Shown: positions 37,757 to 46,927 of the stretch, one piece after another
Position numbering within the stretch: position 1 is the stretch's first letter
Layout of the letters: the number at the start of each line of letters is the position of its first letter
NCBI GenBank assembly: GCA_013361525.1
Contig: JABFXY010000007.1
Coordinates: 1-57,796, forward strand
Source of the DNA: Polyangiaceae bacterium
GTDB taxonomy: Bacteria > Myxococcota_A > Polyangia > Polyangiales > Polyangiaceae
Direction: 5' to 3'
Length of the DNA: 57,796 nt
The notes under the pieces: model-generated
What the model saw: the letters and a program-made list of their open reading frames with translations, nothing else
The model's database searches: none
What the model was told of the DNA's origin: nothing
Translations under genes and position numbers: made by a program

Positions 37757-37904
37757 GGTCCGCCAAGGGCGCCAAGAGAAGAGGAGGAAGAAGAGGGTTT
37801 GAACAGGTAAAACGCAGCGGTCCAGCGTTCTATCCCCTCTCTCTTCTTCCGCTTTCTGCCCTTGGCGCCCTTGGCGACCCCTCTCTTTTTTCTCTTCTCT
37901 CCCC
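37757..37904. repeat. Inverted pair of interspersed repeats (large imperfect palindrome)
   Basis: The left arm has CGCCAAGGGCGCCAAG then a GA-rich stretch (37757-37797). The right arm has TCTCTCTTCTTCCGC, then GCCCTTGGCGCCCTTGGCGA and CCCCTCTC (about 37834-37904). Between them ACGC and GCGT form a small inner stem. The right arm read on the minus strand matches the repeat at 13021. It lies in the 222-bp gap after the dehydrogenase gene and could end transcription. Confidence 0.8.
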
Positions 37905-37946
37905 ACTTCTTGGCCCGGCCGTAGCCCTCGCTTTACCAGTGCTTCC

Positions 37947-38456
37947 ATGCGCCGGTTCTTGCAGGTCACGTTGATTGCGTTCGCCATCGGGATGATCGGC
38001 TTCGCTCTGACGCGTGCGCCTGATGCGCAAGCGAGCGTCGCCTACAAATCGCCGTACACGTACGAGCAGACCTTCGGCTCCGGCTTGCGCCTGCTCCGCG
38101 TCGACATGGGATTCAAGATCCTCGAGCGTGACCGGGACCTCGGTTACATCGTGTTCGAGTACACGAGCCCGGAGAGCGGCAAGAAGATCTACAACGGGTC
38201 GATGGAGATCGTGGACGCGAAGGACGGCGTCCACGTCAGCGTCCAGATACCCGAGATGCCGCAGTACCACGAGAAGATGATCATCGATCAGCTCGCGAAG
38301 AAGCTGGTCAGTGAGCACGGCGAGCCCCCCGCGCGGTCCAAGGACAAGAAGAAGGAAAAGGACGGCGACAAGGGCGACGACGACGACGAGGACGGCAAAG
38401 ACAAGGACAAGCCGAAGGACGGCGACAAAGGCGACAAGGACGGCAAAGGCGGCTGA
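37947..38456 (+). CDS. Exported protein with highly charged Lys/Asp tail
   Basis: The protein has 169 residues with a signal peptide (RRFLQVTLIAFAIGMIGFAL then TRAPDAQAS). A small domain (about 35-120) contains strands such as LRLLRVDMGFKILERD and DGVHVSVQIPEM. The last ~45 residues are almost only Lys, Asp, Gly and Glu, likely disordered and calcium- or polyanion-binding. The family is unknown. It is monocistronic, after the repeat palindrome. Confidence 0.75.
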   Translation: MRRFLQVTLIAFAIGMIGFALTRAPDAQASVAYKSPYTYEQTFGSGLRLLRVDMGFKILERDRDLGYIVFEYTSPESGKKIYNGSMEIVDAKDGVHVSVQIPEMPQYHEKMIIDQLAKKLVSEHGEPPARSKDKKKEKDGDKGDDDDEDGKDKDKPKDGDKGDKDGKGG

Positions 38457-38493
38457 GCCGCGCTCGCCGCCGTCCGCCGATAGCCCGCACGTG

Positions 38494-38513
38494 TGCTGAC
38501 AAGCTCGTCAGCA
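38494..38513. other. 7-bp hairpin between genes
   Basis: TGCTGAC (38494-38500) pairs with GTCAGCA (38507-38513) around AAGCTC. It lies between the charged-tail gene and the NtrC-type regulator gene and could terminate the former or be an operator for the latter. Confidence 0.45.
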
Positions 38514-38579
38514 TCGCGGGATCGCGGCTCTCGCGTCTCACTGTGCAGCTCGAGCGACGTAGGTACGATGGCACGCTGA

Positions 38580-39953
38580 ATGCTCAGTGCTGCACCCGTG
38601 CCGCACGTCCTCGTGCTCGACGATGATCGCGCCATTCGGCGCACCCTCGAGAAGTTCCTCGAAGGGGAGGGGTACCGCGTAACGACGACCGGCGACGCCG
38701 AAGAGGCGCTCGCAAAGGCCGCCGGCGCCGATCTCCTGCTGCTCGATTTGGGCCTGCCGTCGATGGACGGTCTGGACGTGCTCGGTCACCTCCGGGCCAC
38801 CGACGACGGGCCGAGCGTGATCGTCATCTCCGCGCGTGACGACATGACCTCGACGATTCGCGCCATTCAGCTCGGGGCGCACGATTACCTGGTCAAGCCG
38901 CTCGACATCGAGCGCGTGCGTCTGACGATGCGACGCGCGCTCGAGTCCCGCGCGTCGTCTCGCGCTCTCCGGTTCCTCGCGTCCGAGCCCGGTCGCACCT
39001 TCGACCCCGGCACGATCGTCGGCCGAAGCCCCGCCGTTCGCGAGCTCTACAAGACCATCGGCGCCGTCTCGCTCAACCGCGCCTCCGTCTTGATCCTCGG
39101 TGAGAGCGGCACCGGAAAGGAGCTCGTGGCGCGCGCCATCCACCGCGCGAGTACAGAACGCGAGCGGCCCTTCGTCGCCGTCAACTGCTCGGCGTTCGCG
39201 CGGGAGCTCCTCGAGAGCGAGCTCTTCGGGCACGCGCGCGGCGCGTTCACCGGGGCGACGAGCGATCGTGCCGGCCGGCTCGAGCTCGCCGACAACGGGA
39301 CGCTCTTTCTCGACGAGATCGCCGAGATCCCAATCGAGCTCCAGGCGAAGCTTCTTCGAGTCCTTCAGGAGCGGAACTTCGAACGTGTCGGTGACGCGAG
39401 GCCCATTCGATTGAATGCGCGCATCGTCGCCGCGACGCACCGGGACCTCGGCGCGATGATCGACAAGGGCACCTTTCGCGCCGATCTCTTCTATCGGCTC
39501 AACGTGGTCGTGCTCCGCATTCCGCCCCTTCGCGAGCGCCGAGAGGACATACCGTTGCTCGCGGGCGCGTTGCTGCAGAAGCTCGGCCGCGAGCTCCACA
39601 AGGACGTGCGGCAAATCAGTCCGGATGCGATGGCGCTCCTCGAGCGCAACGACTGGCCGGGCAACGTCCGCGAGCTCGAGAACGTGCTCACCCGCGCCAT
39701 CGTCCTCGCGAAGAGCCCGATCCTCACGGCGGATCTGTTGCCCTTCGGCGGCTCTGCGGCGGCGAGCGGAGGCGACAATCCCGCGCAGCCCGACGAAATG
39801 GGGAGCCTCCGCGACGTTGAGCGCGCGCACATCCTTCGCGTGCTCGAGGCGACGGCGTGGAACAAGCGGCGTGCGTGCGCCATTTTGGACATCGCGCGCC
39901 CGACGCTCGATCGCAAGCTCGACGAATTCGGCCTCTCGCGTCCCGTGCGATGA
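38580..39953 (+). CDS. NtrC-family sigma-54-dependent response regulator
   Basis: The protein has 457 residues. The receiver domain has D56 (LLLLDLGLP) and the terminal K (YLVKPL). The AAA+ domain has Walker A GESGTGKE (174-181), the GAFTGA sigma-54 contact loop (221-226) and Walker [12 protein letters not shown] Fis-type helix-turn-helix ends the protein ([20 protein letters not shown]). All key residues are intact, so it can activate sigma-54 promoters. The ATGA overlap couples it to the kinase gene. Targets are unknown; no sigma-54 promoter was recognised nearby. Confidence 0.96.
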   Translation: MLSAAPVPHVLVLDDDRAIRRTLEKFLEGEGYRVTTTGDAEEALAKAAGADLLLLDLGLPSMDGLDVLGHLRATDDGPSVIVISARDDMTSTIRAIQLGAHDYLVKPLDIERVRLTMRRALESRASSRALRFLASEPGRTFDPGTIVGRSPAVRELYKTIGAVSLNRASVLILGESGTGKELVARAIHRASTERERPFVAVNCSAFARELLESELFGHARGAFTGATSDRAGRLELADNGTLFLDEIAEIPIELQAKLLRVLQERNFERVGDARPIRLNARIVAATHRDLGAMIDKGTFRADLFYRLNVVVLRIPPLRERREDIPLLAGALLQKLGRELHKDVRQISPDAMALLERNDWPGNVRELENVLTRAIVLAKSPILTADLLPFGGSAAASGGDNPAQPDEMGSLRDVERAHILRVLEATAWNKRRACAILDIARPTLDRKLDEFGLSRPVR

Positions 39954-41848
39954 GCTTGCTCGTCGCGCTCGGTCTCGCGGCGGCTCTCGGTTTTCGAATG
40001 GCGTTTCTCGCCGTTCGCCTGCCGTCGAAGCGACGGAGCGGCAGGGCGCTCGCGCTCGTCTGTGCGGCCGACGGCCTCGCGGCGACGTACTTTGCAATCG
40101 CGCATCTGGCCGGGATCGCGCACGACGCGTGGCTGGGCCCGCTGGTCGCGCTCGCGGACGCAACCGTCGCGAGCACCAGCATCCTTTCATTCGCGTACAC
40201 GTTTCCGGAGGATCGACGTCTGTCGCCAGTTTTGCTCGCGGTGGCGATCATCGGCGCACCGGCGACGATCGTCGTCGCGCTCGCGACCGGCCGTTTCGAT
40301 CTCGCGCAGCTCTTCCCGCTGGCATGCGGCACCAGCACGGTCGTCTTGCTCGCGCTTCGGTGGACGGCACACCGCGGCAGCAAAGACGCCGTCAGCATCG
40401 CGCTGATGTTCGCCGCGGTTTTGCTGCGGTTCGTCTCGGGCGTCGCTGTCGGCTTACGCGTTTCGTCGCACGAGGGAACCCATGGCGTCCCGATGGAGCT
40501 CTTCGAGGCGCGACGCACCGTCGTCCCCATCGCCACGGACATCCTCGCGTCGATCGTGCTCCTGCGCTCCGAGTCGTTCGGGGCGTGGAGCCGCGCTGCG
40601 AAGGCCGCATTTTCGGTCGGTGCCGCCTTCGGGACGATCGCGCTCGCGATACTCGGCATCGACGCTGCGCTCCGAAGCGTGACCGATCCCGGCGTGCTTC
40701 GTCTCGGTCTGCTCGGAGCCGCTGCGATTCCCTTCGCGACGTACCTCGCGTGGACGCGGCTCGGTCCGCGCGTCGAGGCGCTTTTGCTTGCGCCCTTCGA
40801 TCCGCACCGCGCTCTGCGCCGTGACGCCGTCGAGGATGTCGCGCGCGCAGCCGCGGGGGCCGGCGAGCTCGAAGCCTTCATCGATGTCGTGCGCGATGCG
40901 CTCGGGCGCATCACCGGCTCGTCCGTGCGGTTCGTGCCGCAAACCTCCGAGCAACGAGAACCCCACGTCGGCGAACGCTCCGAGCACGGCCTTGCTTTGC
41001 GGCGCGGCGCCGTCCTCCACGGCGCTCTCGTCTTCGAAACCCGACAGCCCCATCTCGAAGCGCTCGACGCCTGTGTCGCCATTGCCGACCAGCTCGCGAT
41101 GCGTCTCGAGCACGAGGCGCTCTTCGCGGACCGAATGAAGATCGCCTCGGAGCTCCACGCAGCGCAGCGCCTCGCCGCGCTCGGCAGCTTCGCTGCCGCC
41201 ATTGCCCACGACATCCGCACGCCGCTCACCAGCGTCCAGATGAACGTGCAAATCCTCCGTTCCAAGTCGACCCTCGGCCCGGACGACACAGAGCACTTCG
41301 ATATTGCCCTCGCGGAGCTCTCGCGTCTGGACGCCACGGCGGGCGCGATCCTCGAATACGCAAAGCCCGTAAACCTGTATGCGGTCACCGTCGCGCTCGA
41401 CGACGTCGTGTCCGACTCGCTCCGCAGTATGCGTGCGCAGCTCGTCGAGCGACGGCTTCGGGTGGAATCGAGCACTGCGGGGCCGACCCTCGTCGTGAGA
41501 GGCGACGTGCAAAAGCTCCGCCGCGTCGTCGAGAATCTGCTCGCCAATGCGGCGGAGGCCTCACCCGACGACGCCACCATCATCGTTCGCACTTCCGAGT
41601 GCGACGGCCGTGCGGTGCTCGAGGTCCAAGACTCCGGGCGAGGCATCTCGCCGGAGGACCTGCCGCAGATCTTCGAGCCTTTCTATACGAAGCGCGTCGG
41701 TGGCACCGGGCTCGGCCTCGCCATCGTTCGGCGGCTCGTGCGAGCCCACGACGGCGAGGTGTTTGCCGCGAATGCACCCGACGGCGGCGCTACCTTTACC
41801 GTCATTCTTCCGATGTGCTCGGTGTCTGCACCAGCGGAAACCACGTGA
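39950..41848 (+). CDS. Membrane sensor histidine kinase, NtrB-like
   Basis: The protein has 632 residues from the ATG at 39950, overlapping the regulator stop. About eight membrane spans occupy the first ~270 residues. A GAF-like region (about 290-390) is followed by HisKA with H420 ([12 protein letters not shown]) and HATPase_c with N, G1 ([13 protein letters not shown]), F ([12 protein letters not shown]) and G2 (GTGLGLAI) boxes. It should phosphorylate the NtrC-type regulator. The polytopic sensor resembles 7TM/MASE-type input modules; the signal is unknown. The last 47 bp overlap the convergent MACPF gene. Confidence 0.94.
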   Translation: MSLLVALGLAAALGFRMAFLAVRLPSKRRSGRALALVCAADGLAATYFAIAHLAGIAHDAWLGPLVALADATVASTSILSFAYTFPEDRRLSPVLLAVAIIGAPATIVVALATGRFDLAQLFPLACGTSTVVLLALRWTAHRGSKDAVSIALMFAAVLLRFVSGVAVGLRVSSHEGTHGVPMELFEARRTVVPIATDILASIVLLRSESFGAWSRAAKAAFSVGAAFGTIALAILGIDAALRSVTDPGVLRLGLLGAAAIPFATYLAWTRLGPRVEALLLAPFDPHRALRRDAVEDVARAAAGAGELEAFIDVVRDALGRITGSSVRFVPQTSEQREPHVGERSEHGLALRRGAVLHGALVFETRQPHLEALDACVAIADQLAMRLEHEALFADRMKIASELHAAQRLAALGSFAAAIAHDIRTPLTSVQMNVQILRSKSTLGPDDTEHFDIALAELSRLDATAGAILEYAKPVNLYAVTVALDDVVSDSLRSMRAQLVERRLRVESSTAGPTLVVRGDVQKLRRVVENLLANAAEASPDDATIIVRTSECDGRAVLEVQDSGRGISPEDLPQIFEPFYTKRVGGTGLGLAIVRRLVRAHDGEVFAANAPDGGATFTVILPMCSVSAPAETT

Positions 41849-43766
41849 GGCGGCTGGCAATCGTCCCCGACGTGGACTTGGTGACGGCGCGGTAAAACAT
41901 CCCCCTCGGGATGGGGACGCAAACCGAGTTGTAGGGGACCCAGCGGTCGTCGTCCTTGTACCAATGAATCGAGGTCGCCATCGTCGGGAGGAGCTTCTTG
42001 TAGTTGTCGCCCTCGATATCCTCCTCGGAGTCGGCGACGTAAACCTTGAGTGATCCCCTATCGCCGTCGTCCGGCGCATTGATCATGCCGAGCAGGATGC
42101 CGTCCGTCTCCGCCTGCTTCACGTTGCCATTGTCCGAGATGGGGGCCTCGATCAGACCGAGGTCGCCCTCGATAGGCAACCAAAACGCCGTCGCAGTGGG
42201 CGAGCCGTGCGACGCGACGAGCTTGACCTGATAGGCCGACCCCGCCGGGACCGGCATACAGAAGCTGTTGTATTTGATCCATTCGTCGTGATCTTTGTAA
42301 TAGTGGCCGGACGCCGCGGCGCATTGGGCGAGGCCCCCGCCCATGGTCTGGTATCCCTGGATGTAGCCCCGAGCTCCGTCCTGCGTGCAGGAGATCATCG
42401 CGACGAGCATCCCGCCGGTCGTCGCCGTCTGCGCCGACCCGATGGGCGCGCTCTTCCACTCGCCGAAGGCGGCTCCATTCGTGATCGAGAGGGGCTGGAA
42501 TGCAAAGTTGACGATGGGTTTTTTGGACCCGACCGAATAGTTCGCGCACCACTTGTCGCCCTTTCGAATCGGCGTCGTCAGGCTCGAAACGAAGACGTGG
42601 TGATCGTCTTTGGAGTAGTAATGCATCGAGAGCCCCGCCCGCGACGTGGTCGGATACGTGGTGGCCGTCGACGTTGGATCCGCGACCAGCACCAGCGTTG
42701 CGCGATCGCCGTCGGTGTCGTCGTCGCGGGTGACGTTGCCGACGAGGAACCCGTCGTGCGCCGCCGTATGCTGCACGTTCACGCTCAGCTCCTCCTGCGT
42801 GCCGAGAAGCCCGTCACCTTCGGTCGCGGCCTCGATATACGCCTGAAGCGCGTCGGTAAACGCCTTCTCGCGCGCGGCGTGGTCGTCGGCCGGTGCGATC
42901 AAGTCGGAGAGCGGGGAGGCTACCGCGGGCGGCAGGTTCGTCAGATTCATCAGCATGATCGGATTGCCGTATGCCGACGTGTAGAACTTGCTGATGTCGC
43001 CTTCGGCGCTGCTGCCGTCGCCGCCGTAGGTAAAAAACTCGAAGCTGAACGACTCCTGATTGTTCGACAGAAAGCTGGAATTCGTGCTCGCGACGTCCAC
43101 GCTCATCGAGCCGCTGGTCGTCACCTCGTTGAAGGCGGCGTCGATCGATCCGGTGATCTCCGTCTGCTGGCTCTCCTCAACCAGCGTGGATTCGATCTCG
43201 GTCTGCATCGCGTAGTAGCAGCCAAAAGAGCCCCTCTTGAAATAGTGGGTGCCATAGAGATCGAAGAACTTGAAGTAGGCCTCGCGTTCGTCGGTCGTCG
43301 TGCACGCGAGCGGCAGCCCGGCGAGCGCCGCCTCGAACGTCGGCTCGAGCGCGCCGATGACGTTGCGTTGCGCGTAATAGACCTTGTTCATGCCGAAGTC
43401 CGCCGCGTAGTAGGTGCTCTTTTGTTGAAAGAGCGAGCCGCGGAACGCGAGGGACGAGTTCACCGACGCGGAGTAGCTCATGTAGCTCATCGACCCGCTG
43501 ACCGAGCTCGAGAAGTACGAGTCGTAGTCGCTCGTCGTCTCGAGCAGATCGGTAGTCGACGATTTGTAGGTGCTCGTCCCGAGATCGATGCCGACGCCGT
43601 CCGGAATGGCGTATTCCTCCTTCGCGCCGTCCGGCCCATATTCGACGATCTCTCCCTCGTCGAAGGACAACACGAAGACGGCCTCGCCGGCGAAGTTGCC
43701 GCGTAGTGCGTTGTATCCAAATTGAATCGGGCCCTTCAGCCCGGGGAGAACTCGGACGTCGCTCAT
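41802..43766 (-). CDS. MACPF (perforin-like) protein with three C-terminal repeats
   Basis: The protein has 654 residues from the ATG at 43766. The MACPF signature YGTHYFKRGSFGC is at 171-183 (consensus YGTH[FY]x6GG; the last Gly is Cys). Two Ser/Thr/Ala-alternating segments (about 68-115 and 195-245) fit the membrane-inserting hairpins, and YGGDG near 247-251 fits the conserved GG turn. Residues 337-645 are three repeats of ~90 residues, each with a DG-start and an HxYKD.D.W-type motif (HYYSKDDHHV, HYYKDHDEWIKYN, HWYKDDDRWVPYN) and a C-P-P-G element; they look like a beta-sandwich receptor-binding part. There is no signal peptide. Spot G+C is lower than in recN. A role as pore-forming effector is inferred from family knowledge. 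Confidence 0.9.
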   Translation of the reverse strand: MSDVRVLPGLKGPIQFGYNALRGNFAGEAVFVLSFDEGEIVEYGPDGAKEEYAIPDGVGIDLGTSTYKSSTTDLLETTSDYDSYFSSSVSGSMSYMSYSASVNSSLAFRGSLFQQKSTYYAADFGMNKVYYAQRNVIGALEPTFEAALAGLPLACTTTDEREAYFKFFDLYGTHYFKRGSFGCYYAMQTEIESTLVEESQQTEITGSIDAAFNEVTTSGSMSVDVASTNSSFLSNNQESFSFEFFTYGGDGSSAEGDISKFYTSAYGNPIMLMNLTNLPPAVASPLSDLIAPADDHAAREKAFTDALQAYIEAATEGDGLLGTQEELSVNVQHTAAHDGFLVGNVTRDDDTDGDRATLVLVADPTSTATTYPTTSRAGLSMHYYSKDDHHVFVSSLTTPIRKGDKWCANYSVGSKKPIVNFAFQPLSITNGAAFGEWKSAPIGSAQTATTGGMLVAMISCTQDGARGYIQGYQTMGGGLAQCAAASGHYYKDHDEWIKYNSFCMPVPAGSAYQVKLVASHGSPTATAFWLPIEGDLGLIEAPISDNGNVKQAETDGILLGMINAPDDGDRGSLKVYVADSEEDIEGDNYKKLLPTMATSIHWYKDDDRWVPYNSVCVPIPRGMFYRAVTKSTSGTIASRLTWFPLVQTPSTSEE

Positions 43767-43788
43767 GGGATCGCTCCAGTCACGTTTT

Positions 43789-43808
43789 GCGAGTCGACAG
43801 TGACTCGC
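43789..43808 (-). other. 7-bp hairpin just upstream of the MACPF start
   Basis: GCGAGTC (43789-43795) pairs with GACTCGC (43802-43808) around a 6-nt loop, 22 bp before the start codon. It lies in the untranslated leader and could influence translation. Confidence 0.55.
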
Positions 43809-43841
43809 TCTTCGCCGAGCGCCCGAGCAACCGGCGGGCCA

Positions 43842-43917
43842 TGACGAAACCGTGCGAACGAGGCGATCTCCCCGAAAGTGGGTGGTAACGCCTCGTTGCA
43901 CGGGTAACGTTTCGTGA
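43842..43917 (-). promoter_or_regulatory. Long imperfect stem-loop in the MACPF leader
   Basis: AACGAGGCG (43857-43865) pairs with CGCCTCGTT (43889-43897). The stem continues outward through GTGC/GCAC with a one-base bulge and then ACGAAAC/GTTTCGT with a larger bulge, giving a stem of over 20 bp with a 23-nt loop. It may be an attenuator, a processed leader or a protein-binding element of the MACPF messenger. Confidence 0.6.
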
Positions 43918-43937
43918 CCGTCTCGGGGACGAGACGG
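43918..43937 (-). terminator. Hairpin after the secreted-protein gene
   Basis: CCGTCTCG (43918-43925) pairs with CGAGACGG (43930-43937) around a GGGA loop, nine bases after the stop at 43946 when read on the minus strand. There is no T-run, so it may only partly stop read-through into the MACPF gene. Confidence 0.55.
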
Positions 43938-43945
43938 CGATACCG

Positions 43946-44731
43946 TCACTCCACCGTGAGGTGGTAGACGACAGACGTCTCGAATACGACCTTCTTCTTT
44001 TCGCATTGCGCGCCGCCGAGCTCGAGCGTGTGCTCGCCTGGAGACAGCGGATGCAGCAGCGCGAAGTGACCGGCGATGAGCGCGGCGGGATAATCACCCC
44101 CCGGGCTTCCCTGGAAGTTGTCGTCGTCGAGCGTCACGCCGAACGGCTCGAGGACGTCCACCCACAGCTCTTCGTCGAGGTCCACGGTGCTCCCGGCGAT
44201 GTCCGCACCGTCGAGCTTCAGCGTCAGCTCGCAAATCGAGGACCGATATTGAGGGAAGAACCCTTCGAAGAAGGAAGTGAACGAAGCGAGCTCAGCCGGC
44301 TCGTCGACGAGCTCGGGGCGGGGGGTCGACCAGAGGTTGATTAACGGGAAGTACAGAATCGTATCGGCGGGGACCGTGCAGCTCCGCGTCGCGGCCCCGC
44401 CCGGCGTGCCTGCGAGGTAGAAGACGGAGCCTTCTTGTCCGAGGGCGCATTGGGCACCGGTCGGGTCCGCGATCGGCCCCGTCGACCACGGATTGCCCAT
44501 GGCCCACGCGAGCCAGCCTTCGGCGAGATTTTCGTACAGATTGACGTGACCGGGCGTGTCCTGATGGACGAGCGGGTCTTGCGCATGTGAAGCCTGCGAC
44601 AGCTCTTCGATCGACTCTTCGATGTCCGCGTCTTCGACCTCGTCGGGTCCGGCGGCGCACGCGCCGAGGGCCGCGACGGCGAAGGACAAACCGAGAGACA
44701 GGACGGAATGACGACAAAACTCATTAGACAT
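43946..44731 (-). CDS. Secreted or lipidated protein of a recurring unknown family
   Basis: The protein has 261 residues. The N-terminus is a type II-like signal ending LGACAAG. The mature domain contains NPWSTGPIADPTGAQC, then GSVFYLAGTPGGAATRSC and a strand block ending PADTILYFPLINLWS. This D-x-TG-x-x-C ... FLAG ... C-VP...FFPLIN layout recurs in secreted proteins of unknown function in many bacteria (from memory, not searched). The two Cys may form a disulfide. It lies upstream of the MACPF gene on the same strand with a 179-bp leader between, and may be functionally linked to it. Confidence 0.8.
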   Translation of the reverse strand: MSNEFCRHSVLSLGLSFAVAALGACAAGPDEVEDADIEESIEELSQASHAQDPLVHQDTPGHVNLYENLAEGWLAWAMGNPWSTGPIADPTGAQCALGQEGSVFYLAGTPGGAATRSCTVPADTILYFPLINLWSTPRPELVDEPAELASFTSFFEGFFPQYRSSICELTLKLDGADIAGSTVDLDEELWVDVLEPFGVTLDDDNFQGSPGGDYPAALIAGHFALLHPLSPGEHTLELGGAQCEKKKVVFETSVVYHLTVE

Positions 44732-44843
44732 GGCAGCGCCCCTTTTCCTGATTGGTGACTGGCATACCTTAGTGCGTATTGCGTCGCGCGGAAGCTCACT
44801 CGTTCCGACGATAGGTCATATTTTGTCCCTGACGTCGGCGGTA

Positions 44844-45854
44844 TCAGAACAAGAATCGCACGCGCAGGTCGCCGCCCATCCAGGGCCCATTCAACGTGAC
44901 GTCGTCGTCATCTGCGATTTGGGCGACGGGACCGCCGAGCATGGCGCCGCCGCGAAACGCGAGCTCGAAGCGAACAGGTCCCACCCGCAAGGCACCGCCG
45001 AGCCCGATCGACCCTTCGAAGGCCGCGCCCGTCGTTTCCCCGGCGTAATAACCCGATGCGACCTCGGAGGCGCGGATATGGTTCACCGCGACACCGAGCG
45101 CCATATCGACGAATGCGGACCAGGTGCCGTCGGAGACCGGCTCGATGCCGATTCCGGCGAGCGCCTTTCCTACGGCGATGTCGACGATGCCGCTCCTGCG
45201 GTCGACGCTCGCGTACTCCGCGCCCCCGGTGAGCGACAGCCATAACGACGAGCCGAACGGCGACCACGTCCCCATGACCTCGAGGCTCGGCATGACGATC
45301 GGCGATTGGATTCGCCGCACGTGCGCGCCGGCGACGATGCCGAGCGATCCGCGCGGCTCGGGCGGTGGCTCCACCGGTTTCGGGGCCGCGATCGCGGATG
45401 CTTTTTCACGGGCGCTCGGCTTCGCCTCGGCCGAACTGTCGGCGTCGGGCGCCTTCTTCGGAGTTTGGGGTGCGTCCTCCACCGGCGTCTCCGTACCGAG
45501 CCGCGTGCCTCGATAGAGCTGTGCGACCGTGAGCGCGAGGAGGCGCTCCGCTTCTTCGGCCCCCGGCTTGGGCGCGGAAACGCGCCGCTCGAAGGCCTTC
45601 TTCGTCACGGGGTCGAACAGCGTGACCTTCGCTTCGTTCCCTTCGCATTGAATGGTCACCACATGGGGTGTGCCCACTTCGCTCGACTCGAGGACGCTAC
45701 CGAGCTCGAGTCGCACCAATCGCGCGAGCTCCGGCTCGTCGAGCGAACAGCCTTCGATCGTGACCTCGATCGTCTCCGCGGCGTTCACCTGCGACGCGAC
45801 GAACACCGCGGCGGATAACGCGGCGATCGCCGCGCGAGCTCGACCGCGCCTCAC
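44844..45854 (-). CDS. Exported protein with N-terminal domain and predicted outer-membrane barrel
   Basis: The protein has 336 residues from the GTG at 45854. A signal peptide (AAIAALSAAVFVASQVNA) is followed by a small domain (about 28-120) and a Pro/Ala/Lys-rich linker. The C-terminal ~175 residues are alternating hydrophobic strands ending RVRFLF, with the terminal Phe typical of outer-membrane barrels. The GTG overlaps the stop of the FecR-like gene (GTGA at 45851-45854). It is the third gene of the ECF sigma-FecR module and may be the surface component it controls. Confidence 0.78.
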   Translation of the reverse strand: MRRGRARAAIAALSAAVFVASQVNAAETIEVTIEGCSLDEPELARLVRLELGSVLESSEVGTPHVVTIQCEGNEAKVTLFDPVTKKAFERRVSAPKPGAEEAERLLALTVAQLYRGTRLGTETPVEDAPQTPKKAPDADSSAEAKPSAREKASAIAAPKPVEPPPEPRGSLGIVAGAHVRRIQSPIVMPSLEVMGTWSPFGSSLWLSLTGGAEYASVDRRSGIVDIAVGKALAGIGIEPVSDGTWSAFVDMALGVAVNHIRASEVASGYYAGETTGAAFEGSIGLGGALRVGPVRFELAFRGGAMLGGPVAQIADDDDVTLNGPWMGGDLRVRFLF

Positions 45855-46927
45855 CGCGCGAGCTTCTCCATTTCGGCGGCGCGCGCTCCCTCGGGAAAGC
45901 GCTTCAAATATTCGCTCGCCAGCGCACGCGCCTTCGCGGCGTCGCCTGCCCGCGATCGCGCGAGGGCGGCTTCGGCGATCGCTTCTCCTCCCATCGCCGC
46001 GCCGCACGATTCGAATGCTTCCGCGGCGGAGGCCGGATTGCCACGTTGCATTTCGAGGCGTCCGATCGTGAACATCGCCAGCCCGACGCGCGGGTCCCGC
46101 GGATAGTCACTCACGAGCTTGCGCAAGAGCCCCAATGCTTCGACGACGTCACCGCGTCCGCGTGCGTCGTCCGCCTGTCGAAACAGCTGGGCCGCTGTCG
46201 GCGCCGCGGCTGGTGCGCTGGCGCTCGGTCCTGCGCTGGCAGAAGGGGAAGGTGGCTGGCCTTCGGCGGGTCCCGTCGCTGTCGGCGCGGACGGACCGGT
46301 CGGCCGGCTCGTCGCTCCGGCAGGCGGCGAATACCCCACGTTGCCGAATGTGACGTCCTCACCTCCGACGAGGACGACCGAGCGCTCCTGTCGCGTCACT
46401 TGCACGCGACCTTCCAATACGGCGACGCGCACCGCGTGATCCAGCTTCTCGATGCGGAAGGACGTTCCCAGCACTTCGACGCGCGCATCGTCGATGTTCA
46501 CGACGAAGACACGATTCGGGTTCTTCGCAATGTCGTACGTGGCCGTTCCCTGGAGGTGATTGACCACGATTCGTTCCGAGGACACTTGGGCGACGACGAC
46601 CCTGGCGGTCGAGGTGCCGTCCGCCGAAGAAGCCAGCGTGACGACCGATCCGTCGGCGAGCTCGAGCCGAGGCTCGTGGGAGGTCGCAACTTCCGTCGAG
46701 CGCGTCGGGAACGCGTCCCGCACGAACACCACCAATGCGACGAGCGCCGCGACGGCGACCGCCGCACCGAACCATCGGCCGACGCGACGCCAATCGGATC
46801 GAGACTTCGACGCCCGACCGACCCGCAGCTCCTCCAACACCCGACGCTGCACCCGAACGGATCGCAAATCGTCCCACGGGGCGACAATCGACTTCTTCGC
46901 GAGATTGCCAGTGTCAGTCGGATGCAT
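45851..46927 (-). CDS. FecR-like anti-sigma factor with C-terminal TPR region
   Basis: The protein has 358 residues from the ATG at 46927. A cytoplasmic N-terminus of ~60 residues is followed by one span (AAVAVAALVALVVFV) and a FecR domain (about 85-205, DGSVVTLASSADG, RVFVVNIDDARVEVLGTSFRIE and VLEGRVQVTRQE). A Pro/Ala linker and a TPR-like region (ALGLLRKLVSDYPRDP and ALASEYLKRFPEG) follow. FecR proteins hold or activate a partner ECF sigma factor; the start overlaps the end of the sigma gene by 14 bp. The TPR extension is unusual for plain FecR and may read out surface proteins. Confidence 0.85.
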   Translation of the reverse strand: MHPTDTGNLAKKSIVAPWDDLRSVRVQRRVLEELRVGRASKSRSDWRRVGRWFGAAVAVAALVALVVFVRDAFPTRSTEVATSHEPRLELADGSVVTLASSADGTSTARVVVAQVSSERIVVNHLQGTATYDIAKNPNRVFVVNIDDARVEVLGTSFRIEKLDHAVRVAVLEGRVQVTRQERSVVLVGGEDVTFGNVGYSPPAGATSRPTGPSAPTATGPAEGQPPSPSASAGPSASAPAAAPTAAQLFRQADDARGRGDVVEALGLLRKLVSDYPRDPRVGLAMFTIGRLEMQRGNPASAAEAFESCGAAMGGEAIAEAALARSRAGDAAKARALASEYLKRFPEGARAAEMEKLAR

